Of a DNA stretch of 29,956 bases, positions 9,642-16,814 are shown piece after piece. A model generated the notes under the pieces. The model had not been told where the DNA came from, did not search any database, and was given only the letters and a program-made list of their open reading frames with translations. The position numbers and the translations under genes were made by a program. Origin of the DNA: a virus; the IMG/VR virus record IMGVR_UViG_3300021960_000343, positions 1 to 29,956 of that record. The stretch is one strand, 5' to 3'. Positions within the stretch are counted from its first letter, which is position 1; each line of letters begins with the position of its first letter.

Positions 9642-11447
9642 ATGTCGATCCTCCAGTATGCCAGCCCGCAAGCTCGTTACTACCAAGCTGATCGCGACAT
9701 CCTGAACGACTACGACAACAGGATTAACCTCTACAACAAGGCATTGGAGCAGTACCGCACCGATGCAGGGGCGTATCAGACCAAGGTAGATGCGTTCAAC
9801 GAGACGGTGAACAAGTACAACGCCGATCTAAACGCGTGGAAGCAGAAGGCTGAAGCTTATAACAAGAAAATTGCCGACTGGAACGCGACTGACCGCACAA
9901 CGCCGTATAACCAATGGTCTGGCACAGTAGCGTCGCCGGGCAAGTGGTTTGGCACCGCTCCGGTGTTCAAAGGCGGTGACGCACCCGTCGCGCCTAACAA
10001 TCCGGGTTTTGGCCAGACAGACGTCGACACGTTCCTGAAGCAGGCCGAAAGCCGCGCTATCCGCCGTGGTAATACCGCAGCGACAGCGCAGCAGGTGATG
10101 ACATCGCCGGGTCAGTATTATGTAGCCGGTCGGGAAAACTTCGGGTCGACCCCAGAAGTAAGTTTAGCGGGCATGTCGGGATTCGGCTCGTCTGCCATGG
10201 GATTTCAGGAGGGTGGCATGGTTCCCGGATTAGCATTTCATAACTCTATAAAACCACAAACTACGGGTGCTTCTCTTTCCCAAGCCCTTGGCGAAGAAGC
10301 TCAAGCCCCTGTCCCAGCTTCTGAAGGGCCGCCTGCTCTTGGGCAAATGCAAGGTATTGGTGGCTTGTTCCAGCAAATGAACCAGAATTTCCATAATCAA
10401 ATGGGCATGATGCAATCTCAGCCCTTAAACGTTTATAGAAATTACTTAGCCCAAACTTACGTTGGCCCGCAGGTTCAGAAAGAAACCCAAAAAGTAGATC
10501 ACTTTGTTGATCTTGTGGATCAGGCTGAACGCGCTCACTTTGGCGTAGAGGAAAGCTTTGGTTTCGGCGGCGGCCCAATGTCGCAGCAGTTCCAAACTCA
10601 ATTCCAGCAAGGTCTTCCGCAGCCATACCAACAGCAGCAGCTACAACAACAGCAGCTACAGGCACAGCTTTTTAGCCAAGGCGGCGCAGTAGACGCGATT
10701 ACGGAAGAGGCTTTGGCGGAAATGCGCCAGAAGGTGATGAACGACTACGGGTTTGACCCGGTCGATGTCGCCATGGAAGAAAGCGTCGATCCAGAGCTAT
10801 ATTTACGCGTGATGTACACCGAAAATAAAGGCCGCCAAGGCCCCAGAAGTGAATCTGGCGCGATTGGTTTGATGCAACTCATGCCTGCCACGGCCCGTGA
10901 GATGGGCGTTGATCCAAACAACCCCCTCGACAATGCTCGTGGCGGGGCGCGTTACCTGCGTCGCATGATGAACGAGTTTGGCACTGTGCCCTTGGCCCTC
11001 GCTGCTTACAACGCGGGCCCCGGTAATGTCCGCAAATATGGCGGTCTTCCTCCGTTTGAAGAGACCCGCAACTACGTCGCACAAATCCATGGCGTGGATC
11101 GCGGCGAAATCCTTCCGTCTCCAGCAAGGTCTTCCGCAGAAGCTACAACAACAGCAGCTACAGGCATGGGCCAGTTTTTCCAAAGAACGCCCGGGGCTGA
11201 TCCATCCCCGCGTCCAAGACGTAGACCTGATGACCTCGGCACGGTGTCTTACACTCCGCCAGACATAGATTTCCGGGCAAACAGCGAATATCTGATGGCA
11301 GGCATCGGGAACATCTTTGCCCAACCTATGGAAGAAGAGGCCGTTACACGCCCGTATATACCAAATATCATGCAGCAACAGCCGAAAGGTCCGAAAGCGC
11401 AGCGCGGGATTGACTTCTACCGGCAGTACGCGCCGTTCGCGAAATAG
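9642..11447 (+). CDS. Virion-associated lytic transglycosylase
   Basis: The first 80 residues form a coiled-coil-like helix. A low-complexity Gln-rich linker follows (about 235-345). A soluble lytic transglycosylase (SLT, goose-lysozyme-like) domain occupies about residues 365-485. In that domain the catalytic glutamate is E394 in MYTENKG, followed by SGAIGLMQLMPATA (404-417) and AAYNAGPGNV (454-463), all hallmark SLT motifs. The family cleaves the beta-1,4 glycosidic bond of peptidoglycan to form 1,6-anhydromuramic acid; in a virion it would open a local hole in the cell wall for DNA entry. GG motifs (QEGGMVPG at 189-196, SQGGAV at 345-350) match the other virion genes. A 46-bp sequence occurs twice in the gene in different reading frames. 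The start follows the previous stop by one base. Confidence 0.9.
   Translation: MSILQYASPQARYYQADRDILNDYDNRINLYNKALEQYRTDAGAYQTKVDAFNETVNKYNADLNAWKQKAEAYNKKIADWNATDRTTPYNQWSGTVASPGKWFGTAPVFKGGDAPVAPNNPGFGQTDVDTFLKQAESRAIRRGNTAATAQQVMTSPGQYYVAGRENFGSTPEVSLAGMSGFGSSAMGFQEGGMVPGLAFHNSIKPQTTGASLSQALGEEAQAPVPASEGPPALGQMQGIGGLFQQMNQNFHNQMGMMQSQPLNVYRNYLAQTYVGPQVQKETQKVDHFVDLVDQAERAHFGVEESFGFGGGPMSQQFQTQFQQGLPQPYQQQQLQQQQLQAQLFSQGGAVDAITEEALAEMRQKVMNDYGFDPVDVAMEESVDPELYLRVMYTENKGRQGPRSESGAIGLMQLMPATAREMGVDPNNPLDNARGGARYLRRMMNEFGTVPLALAAYNAGPGNVRKYGGLPPFEETRNYVAQIHGVDRGEILPSPARSSAEATTTAATGMGQFFQRTPGADPSPRPRRRPDDLGTVSYTPPDIDFRANSEYLMAGIGNIFAQPMEEEAVTRPYIPNIMQQQPKGPKAQRGIDFYRQYAPFAK
10603..10664 (+). 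repeat. Direct repeat inside transglycosylase gene, copy 1
   Basis: Bases 10603-10622 and 10639-10664 recur exactly at 11120-11139 and 11141-11166. Here the repeat is read as QQGLPQ and then LQQQQLQA, in the Gln-rich linker before the SLT domain. The two matching blocks are separated by 16 bases in this copy. Confidence 0.85.
11120..11166 (+). repeat. Direct repeat inside transglycosylase gene, copy 2
   Basis: This is the second copy of the 20-base and 26-base blocks seen at 10603-10664, separated here by a single base instead of 16. It is shifted by one frame and read as PARSSAEATTTAATG, just after the SLT domain. The same DNA therefore encodes two unrelated peptides in one protein. Confidence 0.85.
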
Positions 11448-11475
11448 AAAGGCTAATGGAGTTTACCCTCGTGCT

Positions 11476-11835
11476 ATGGCAAAAATAAGCGAAAACACAG
11501 ACCTGACCATTCCGCTGAAAAACTTGCTGGCGATGATCTTTGTTACAGCGGCAGCGACGATGGCGTATTTTACAGTCGAATCGCGGCTCACGACACTTGA
11601 ACACAATATAGAAATGCAGGCGGTTGAAGTAAACGCAAACACAGAATTTCGTATCAAATGGCCTCGGGGGGAACTTGGCTCGTTACCCGCAGATGCTCGA
11701 CAAGACATTTTGCTTGAGGCAGCAGACAGAAACATACAAGAATTGCGACGGATACAAGACCGCGTACATGAGTTAACTATTCGGCTAGGAACGCTTGAGG
11801 CGTTGTACGAACAAAGCAAGGATGAAACACCATAA
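11476..11835 (+). CDS. Small membrane-anchored coiled-coil protein (possible holin or spanin)
   Basis: I chose the ATG at 11476, giving 119 residues; a GGAG lies 14 bases upstream, which is rather far. Residues 14-33 (PLKNLLAMIFVTAAATMAYF) form one transmembrane helix. The rest is a polar domain with 'NTEFRIKWPRGELGSLPADA' (55-74) and a predicted coiled coil (about 77-113). A single N-terminal membrane anchor plus periplasmic coiled coil just after a transglycosylase gene fits a lysis protein such as an i-spanin or a type of holin, but the sequence does not prove this. It ends in a TAATG overlap with the next gene. Confidence 0.75.
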   Translation: MAKISENTDLTIPLKNLLAMIFVTAAATMAYFTVESRLTTLEHNIEMQAVEVNANTEFRIKWPRGELGSLPADARQDILLEAADRNIQELRRIQDRVHELTIRLGTLEALYEQSKDETP

Positions 11836-12167
11836 TGGACCCTATCCTAGAACACCATTACCGCAACCTTGCAGAGGGTAAAGCCGTCCAGAATGAAGAT
11901 GGCTCTGTCTCAACCGTGTATACGGCGCAAATTGACGTAGACGGGACACCGACCTTGATCCCAACGGTTTGGGATGGACAAATCCTAGACGTAGAAGAAG
12001 CCGCGCAACGCGCACAGCAAAGCGGGATCAAATGGCCCACGGCCCCTTCGCACCAAGAACTGCGGTCCTATGACGAAAAGCTGCATGAAGAGATGCGCCC
12101 CATGTCGCAAGAGGAAGCCCAGCGGTTCCTAGAGGTCATCCGGGCGGGTAAGCGGGACGCTTACTAA
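11835..12167 (+). CDS. Small conserved phage protein, function unknown
   Basis: This 110-residue acidic, soluble protein has no membrane segment. It starts at the ATG overlapping the preceding stop. It contains 'TLIPTVWDGQILDVEEAAQRA' and 'SGIKWPTAPSHQELRSYDEKLHEEMRP', a pattern I associate with small proteins of marine and other podovirus-like phages; no function is known to me. It is the last gene of the rightward virion operon and overlaps the end of the leftward helicase gene by four bases. No terminator separates the two convergent genes. Confidence 0.75.
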   Translation: MDPILEHHYRNLAEGKAVQNEDGSVSTVYTAQIDVDGTPTLIPTVWDGQILDVEEAAQRAQQSGIKWPTAPSHQELRSYDEKLHEEMRPMSQEEAQRFLEVIRAGKRDAY

Positions 12168-13609
12168 CGCAGCCAATCTTTGGCGTCTTCGCCAAGCACT
12201 TCCCCGGCAATATCAATCTTGCTCCGCAGCGCGGTGAGGATTTTCTCGTCGATGGTGTTAGGCGAGACCAGATCAATGTAGGTGACCTTGTTTGTCTGGC
12301 CGATACGGTGCGCCCGGTCTTCCGATTGCAGGCGTATCTCCAAGTCATAGCTGTTTGAGTAGTAGATGACCGTGTTGGCCGCCGTCAGGGTGATGCCGTA
12401 ACCGCCTGTCTTGGGCTGACCCACAAAGAACCGCAGCGGGTCACGCTTGTCTTGGAAACGGTTCACAATGTCCTGCCGGTCGTCTTGCTGAGTGCCGCCG
12501 TAGTAACACGCCACGCTGTCCTCGCCAAACCGCTCCCTGATCGTGGCCACTATGTTCAGGATGTCGTGCGTATAGGTGGCCCAAATGATGGCCTTACCGT
12601 TGACCTCTTCGATCAAATCCATCAACTCGCTCATGCGGTTGTTTTTCAGGGTTTTGATGTCTTCATCGTCGGGCTGGAAGTGGCCACAGCAGATTTGCTG
12701 CAAGCGCATGATCTGCGTCAGCACACTGGCCGTCGTCGCTAACTCTCCAGTCTCCAGCTTGGCCAGCGCCAGCTTTTTCATCTGGTTGTAGACACGTTCT
12801 TGCTCGGGCGTCAGATCAACAAACCGCTTGATGTAGACCTTCTCTGGCAGGTCCAAGCAGTCTTCTTTCAGCGTCCGGTTACTAATCTTGTCCAGCTTCT
12901 CAGACAGCTCGTCCAGCCTACGGTAGCCGACAATTTGCTGGAAGCTCCGGTAGCCCATGGTGCGCTTCTGGACGTTCGCGTACCTGCTTTGATACGCAAA
13001 GTAGCTGTTAAACCCGAGGCACTTTTCTTTTAACAGCTCGCATTGGCTGAACAGGTCCATTGGGCTCTTGGTGATTGGCGAACCAGTCAGAATGCGACGG
13101 TATTTGGCCAAATCGCGCAGCTTTATCAGGTTGGCAGTGCGCTGCGCTTTGCGGTTCTTGATGGTCGTGCTTTCGTCCACGACGATCATGTTGTTCGGGT
13201 TCTGGTACAAGAACGCCTGCGCTGCCTCAAAGCCGCGCTCCGACGAAAACGCCTCGACGTTCATGACGAAAATCTTGAGCTTCTGGTCTTTGTCGACGAT
13301 GAAGTCCTTTAGCTCGTTCTCGTACTTCTGCGTCTTCACGGGGCTCCACCGCATGACGTGGCGCACGATCCTGTCCGGAAGATGCGCGGGTATCTCCCCG
13401 CGGACCCAGTTGTCGTACACTCCTTTTGGAGCGACTATCAATGCCGCTGTGATCTTCCCGGCTTCGTATAAGATGGCTATGTTGTCGACAACCACCTTCG
13501 ACTTCCCCGTGCCCATCTCCATGAAGAGCGCGTAATACTCCGCGGACCACGAGTCTTTGAGCGCCTTGCGCTGGTGGTCGTAGGGCTGTGTTTTGAACTT
13601 GAATCCCAT
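12164..13609 (-). CDS. SNF2-type superfamily 2 DNA helicase/ATPase
   Basis: This 481-residue protein has the full SF2 motif set. The Q-motif region is FKTQPYDHQRKAL, Walker A is EMGTGKSK (31-38), and motif II is DEST within VVDESTTIKN (143-152), the SNF2 style. Motif III is LTGSPITKSPMDL (174-185) and motif VI is QSEDRAHRIGQ (428-438). SNF2-like enzymes use ATP to translocate on duplex DNA or remodel protein-DNA complexes; in phages they usually lie in the replication/recombination block, and a role in replication or fork remodelling is inferred. It lacks the accessory chromatin-type domains of cellular members. It is the only long gene on the minus strand, converging on the virion operon and diverging from the replication operon, whose promoter overlaps its own. 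Confidence 0.92.
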   Translation of the reverse strand: MGFKFKTQPYDHQRKALKDSWSAEYYALFMEMGTGKSKVVVDNIAILYEAGKITAALIVAPKGVYDNWVRGEIPAHLPDRIVRHVMRWSPVKTQKYENELKDFIVDKDQKLKIFVMNVEAFSSERGFEAAQAFLYQNPNNMIVVDESTTIKNRKAQRTANLIKLRDLAKYRRILTGSPITKSPMDLFSQCELLKEKCLGFNSYFAYQSRYANVQKRTMGYRSFQQIVGYRRLDELSEKLDKISNRTLKEDCLDLPEKVYIKRFVDLTPEQERVYNQMKKLALAKLETGELATTASVLTQIMRLQQICCGHFQPDDEDIKTLKNNRMSELMDLIEEVNGKAIIWATYTHDILNIVATIRERFGEDSVACYYGGTQQDDRQDIVNRFQDKRDPLRFFVGQPKTGGYGITLTAANTVIYYSNSYDLEIRLQSEDRAHRIGQTNKVTYIDLVSPNTIDEKILTALRSKIDIAGEVLGEDAKDWLR

Positions 13610-13636
13610 TTTGTGTGTCCTGTGAAAAAAAACCGC

Positions 13637-13677
13637 TTGACAGATTTATGATATAAGATATTATCTGTTTTTGTCAA
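13637..13677. promoter_or_regulatory. Overlapping opposed sigma70 promoters (helicase leftward / replication operon rightward)
   Basis: Rightward: TTGACA at 13637-13642, 16-bp spacer, TATTAT at 13659-13664. Leftward: TTGACA on the minus strand (TGTCAA at 13672-13677), 16-bp spacer, TATATC (or, with 18 bp, TATCAT) around 13648-13655. Each -35 box lies beyond the other promoter's -10 box, so both occupy the same 41 bp. RNA polymerase should be able to sit on only one at a time. Confidence 0.75.
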
Positions 13678-13716
13678 GGCCCAACCGGTGCCTTTAACCA
13701 CGACAGGAGAAACACG

Positions 13717-14298
13717 ATGAGTGATGACTTGACGAAATTGATGGAGCAAGACTTCGAGGAGACCCTAGCTTCGTCTGTAGAAAAAGTAGACCAACAGGGG
13801 CTTACTTCTGTAGCCGCGTTGGCCCGCCAAATCCGAGACAAAGAAGAACGGATTCAAAACCTTGAGGAAAAACTCAAGGACGAGAAGAAGTCCCTTCTGA
13901 AGCTCACGGATGAAGAAATGCCAGCAATGCTTGCTGAAATCGGCATCTCTTCGTTTAGCCTTGATGACGGCTCGACCGTCGAGGTTAAGCAAACCTATGG
14001 GGCTTCAATCCTCATGGACAACCGTCCCGCCGCTTACGAGTGGCTACGCGACAACGGGTACGACGACATTATCAAAAATACTGTCTTGTGCCAGTTTGGA
14101 CGTGGAGAAGACGATCAAGCAAGTGCGTTCGCTGCGTTCGCGCAGCAACAAGGCTATGTTCCCGAGCAAAAGACCGAAATCCATCCGCAGACGCTACGCG
14201 CTTTCGTAAAAGAACGCGTGGAAGAAGGGGATGCGTTTCCTATGGAGCTTTTTGGAGCATGGGTTGGCCAACGTGCAGTTATCAAGAGAGGTAAATAA
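13717..14298 (+). CDS. Conserved phage protein with N-terminal coiled coil, replication block
   Basis: This 193-residue protein starts at an ATG with a good AGGAGA site 7 bases upstream. Residues about 25-70 form a charged coiled coil (DKEERIQNLEEKLKDEKKSL). A globular part follows with 'ISSFSLDDGSTVEVK', 'WLRDNGYDDIIKNTVLCQFGRG' and 'FPMELFGAWVGQRAVIKR'. I recognise this as a widespread family of small phage proteins found beside single-strand binding and recombination genes, but know no assigned activity. It is first in the rightward replication operon, two bases ahead of the next gene, and driven by the promoter at 13637. Confidence 0.8.
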   Translation: MSDDLTKLMEQDFEETLASSVEKVDQQGLTSVAALARQIRDKEERIQNLEEKLKDEKKSLLKLTDEEMPAMLAEIGISSFSLDDGSTVEVKQTYGASILMDNRPAAYEWLRDNGYDDIIKNTVLCQFGRGEDDQASAFAAFAQQQGYVPEQKTEIHPQTLRAFVKERVEEGDAFPMELFGAWVGQRAVIKRGK

Positions 14299-14300
14299 TC

Positions 14301-15071
14301 ATGACTAGCAAATCAGTAGCAACGAAGCAAAACTCCGCAATCATGGAGTTCGATCCATCAATGTTTGAAGCCGATGCAGGCCGTGGCATGGAGAACATGG
14401 GACAGGAAGACCTCGCGCTTCCCTTCCTTAAAGTTCTGTCAGGCAATGACTCTGTGTTGGACGAGAACGAAAATGCTCGTAAGGGCGATATTTACAACAC
14501 CGTCACTGGTGCAATCTACAAAGGTAAGGACGGCATCCGCGTGATCCCCTGTGCTTACCAGCGTCGCTTCATCCAGTGGTCTCCGCGTGGCAGCGGAACC
14601 GGTGCGCCCGTGGCAATTTACGAGCCCGGTGACAACCGTCCCGAAACTCAACGTTCCGCAGACGACAACAAAGACTACGTTGTCAGCGGCAATGGCGAGT
14701 ACATCGAAGAGACCCATCAGCACTTCGTCGTTCTTCTGAACGAAGACGGTGGCGCTGAGACCGCTCTTATTGCCATGAAATCTACGCAGCTCAAAAAGTC
14801 GCGTAAGTGGAACAGCATGATGGCTTCGCGCCAGATGCAGGGCAAGAACGGTCCCTTCACCCCACCGCGTTTCTCGCACATCTACCACCTGAAAACGATC
14901 CAAGAGGAAAACTCCAAAGGCTCGTGGCACGGCTGGGAAATGTCGGTAGACGGCCCGATCACTGATGCAGGTTTGTACGGTCGAGCCAAAGCGTTTGCTG
15001 ACAGCATCACTGCGGGTGATGTTGTTGTTAAACATACGGAAGATCAAACAGGCGGCGACACACCGTTTTAA
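14301..15071 (+). CDS. Probable single-stranded DNA-binding protein
   Basis: This 256-residue protein has a core (about 30-215) with 'ALPFLKVLSGNDSVLDE', 'GDIYNTVTGAIYKGKDGIRVIPCAYQ', 'WSPRGSGTG' and 'LIAMKSTQLKKSRKWN', a beta-rich pattern with conserved aromatic and basic residues seen in a phage family often placed beside polymerases and primases. The last residues, GGDTPF, resemble the acidic, Phe-ended tail of bacterial SSB (DDIPF) that recruits partner proteins. Coating of single-stranded DNA during replication or recombination is inferred from the family style, the tail and the neighbours. A factor-independent terminator follows 10 bases after the stop, so this and the preceding gene may be made in excess over the primase. 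Confidence 0.65.
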   Translation: MTSKSVATKQNSAIMEFDPSMFEADAGRGMENMGQEDLALPFLKVLSGNDSVLDENENARKGDIYNTVTGAIYKGKDGIRVIPCAYQRRFIQWSPRGSGTGAPVAIYEPGDNRPETQRSADDNKDYVVSGNGEYIEETHQHFVVLLNEDGGAETALIAMKSTQLKKSRKWNSMMASRQMQGKNGPFTPPRFSHIYHLKTIQEENSKGSWHGWEMSVDGPITDAGLYGRAKAFADSITAGDVVVKHTEDQTGGDTPF

Positions 15072-15081
15072 GTCATCGTTG

Positions 15082-15112
15082 CGGCGGGGCTTCGGCTCCG
15101 CCGTATTTTTTC
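15082..15112 (+). terminator. Factor-independent terminator / attenuator
   Basis: A 9-bp stem (15082-15090 with 15095-15103, one G-U pair) closes a TTCG loop and is followed by TATTTTTTCC. It lies between the SSB-like gene and the primase with no visible promoter after it, so the primase probably depends on readthrough. Confidence 0.85.
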
Positions 15113-15126
15113 CGTAGGGGGCAACA

Positions 15127-16665
15127 ATGTCAGCAGAAAAGTTTGCGGCCATTTTTGATGGCCTGAAGGAAGCTTATGGCTACTTCAAGATAGAAAAAAC
15201 AGGGACCGGCGCTAAAACCAAAGGTAAGGCTGGCGTCATCCGACAACCACGGCCCGAGAAGCTTTGGGAAAACCACCTGTCCGGCAAAGGCGCTGGACTG
15301 GGCATTATCCCTATCAACGAAGACAACATGTGCAAATGGGGCTGCATCGACGTCGATCAGTACCCGCTGGACCACAAGCTTTTGGTTGAAAAAATTCGGC
15401 GCTTAAAATTGCCGCTGGTCGTCTGCCGCTCCAAGTCGGGCGGGGCGCACTGTTACCTGTTTTCGTCCGAGTGGGTCGAAGCAAAAGACATGCAGAAGGC
15501 TCTGCAACATATGTCCGCGGCCCTCGGCTATGGCGAGAGTGAGATATTCCCAAAGCAAATTAAGTTACATTTGGATCGCGGAGACGTAGGTAACTTTCTC
15601 AACCTGCCATATTACGATCACGAAAACGGACTGCGCTACGCATTCCTCGACGATGGCACATCCGCTACGCTAGAAGAGTTTTACGGGCTGTACGATAAAC
15701 ATGTTCAAACGCCCGAAGAAGTCGTTAAGCTGCAAGTCGTAGGCAACGGTGAGACCGAACTGCTTCAAGATGGCCCGCCTTGCTTACAAATACTTTGTAA
15801 AGCCGGTATCAGCGAAGGGGGCAGAAATAATGGTCTATTCAACCTCGGGGTATATCTACGCAAAGCATATCCTGACAGTTGGGAATCCGAGATATTGCGC
15901 TACAACATGGAGTACCTATCTCCGCCATTGCCATTGCCGGAGGTCAACATAGTCGCCAAGCAGGTGCAGCGCAAAGACTACGCCTACAAGTGCAACGACG
16001 CTCCGATAAGCGCACACTGCAATAAAGAGCTGTGCCGCACCCGCAAACACGGCGTAGGAGCCGCTGTATCCGGGGCCACAATCGCTAACCTGCGGAAGTA
16101 CAACTCTACCCCTCCCGTGTGGTTCATGGACGTCAACGGCGAGCCTCTGGAGCTGGATACCGAAGCCCTGATAAACCAGATGACGTTCCAGCGAGCCTGC
16201 ATGGAACAGCTCAACTTCATGCCACGCTCCGTGGCCAAGCAGCAATGGGAAGGCCGCATCAGCACCTTGCTGACTGAGATGCGCGACAACGAAAGCGCAA
16301 TCATCGAAGTGGCACAAGATGCCAGCATCAGCGGCCAGTTCTACGATTACCTCGAAGAGTTCTGCCGCCATCTACAGCAGGCGCAGGACAAAGAAGAAAT
16401 CCTGCTCCGTCGCCCATGGACCGACGAAGAACAAGGCATCACCTATTTCCGCCTGAAAGATTTCGAAGCGTTTCTACGCAAGAACAAGTTCTTTGAATAC
16501 AAGTCGCACAAAATTGCCCAGCGGTTACGCGACATCAATGGCGAAAGCGTTGTCCTGAAGATCAAGGGCCGTGCCGTTCGTGTCTGGCAGATACCGTCGT
16601 TTGATAGCGCAGACATCGACATCAATCCGCCAGAGTTTGGTTCTACGCAGGGGGCACCGTTTTGA
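15127..16665 (+). CDS. Archaeo-eukaryotic-type (AEP) DNA primase
   Basis: This 512-residue protein has an N-terminal AEP primase core. The metal-binding pair is in WGCIDVDQYP (D75 and D77), followed by VVCRSKSGGAHCYLF (98-112; the S-GG-H signature) and EIFPKQ (139-144). This is the fold described for primase-polymerases, including the TOTE-type family. A C-terminal part (about 240-320) has a helical PriCT-like segment ('GGRNNGLFNLGVYLRKA') and a Cys/His cluster (YKCNDAPISAHCNKELCR) likely to bind zinc. It would lay primers for the family A polymerase encoded downstream. No ATPase motif is fused, unlike many phage primase-helicases, so unwinding must come from the SNF2 or UvrD enzyme or from the host. 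The site AGGGGGCAACA before the ATG contains GGGCAA, complementary to the candidate small RNA at 22.2 kb. Confidence 0.88.
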   Translation: MSAEKFAAIFDGLKEAYGYFKIEKTGTGAKTKGKAGVIRQPRPEKLWENHLSGKGAGLGIIPINEDNMCKWGCIDVDQYPLDHKLLVEKIRRLKLPLVVCRSKSGGAHCYLFSSEWVEAKDMQKALQHMSAALGYGESEIFPKQIKLHLDRGDVGNFLNLPYYDHENGLRYAFLDDGTSATLEEFYGLYDKHVQTPEEVVKLQVVGNGETELLQDGPPCLQILCKAGISEGGRNNGLFNLGVYLRKAYPDSWESEILRYNMEYLSPPLPLPEVNIVAKQVQRKDYAYKCNDAPISAHCNKELCRTRKHGVGAAVSGATIANLRKYNSTPPVWFMDVNGEPLELDTEALINQMTFQRACMEQLNFMPRSVAKQQWEGRISTLLTEMRDNESAIIEVAQDASISGQFYDYLEEFCRHLQQAQDKEEILLRRPWTDEEQGITYFRLKDFEAFLRKNKFFEYKSHKIAQRLRDINGESVVLKIKGRAVRVWQIPSFDSADIDINPPEFGSTQGAPF

Positions 16666-16814
16666 CAAAGCAGAAGTACATCAAGCGCAACAAAGAGATT
16701 TACGACCTTTGGAAGTGCAAGCGCATGACCTTTACCGCCATCGGGGTGATCTATGGGTTAACCCGTGAGCGCATCCGCCAAATAGTCAGACAGATAGAGG
16801 AAGAGAATGTTTAG
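16662..16814 (+). CDS. Mini helix-turn-helix protein resembling sigma70 region 4
   Basis: This 50-residue protein is read from a TTG at 16662 (AGGGGG lies 7 bases upstream) that overlaps the primase stop; it ends 8 bases inside the UvrD helicase gene. The C-terminal half, FTAIGVIYGLTRERIRQIVR, matches the turn and recognition helix of sigma70 region 4.2, whose usual form is 'IGxxFGVTRERIRQIE'. The N-terminus is basic (TKQKYIKRNKEIYDLWKCKR). In sigma factors this element contacts the -35 box and the RNA polymerase beta-flap. Here it could be a transcription regulator that imitates or competes with region 4, or simply a small DNA-binding protein. Tight packing between two replication genes supports it being a real gene. 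The TTG start is the weakest point. Confidence 0.65.
   Translation: MTKQKYIKRNKEIYDLWKCKRMTFTAIGVIYGLTRERIRQIVRQIEEENV

Noticed and set aside
10614-10668. CAG/CAA-rich stretch as a diversity-generating target
   Set aside because: No reverse transcriptase or template repeat with adenine-specific differences is seen; it is a Gln-rich linker.
11456-11488. Ten-codon frame starting ATGGAGTTTACC before the membrane-protein gene
   Set aside because: Too short, in another frame from the gene, and without independent support; GGAG there more likely serves the ATG at 11476.
12452-13535. Several plus-strand frames across the helicase gene
   Set aside because: They mirror the helicase in antisense; the helicase has all its motifs on the minus strand and the frames look like no protein.
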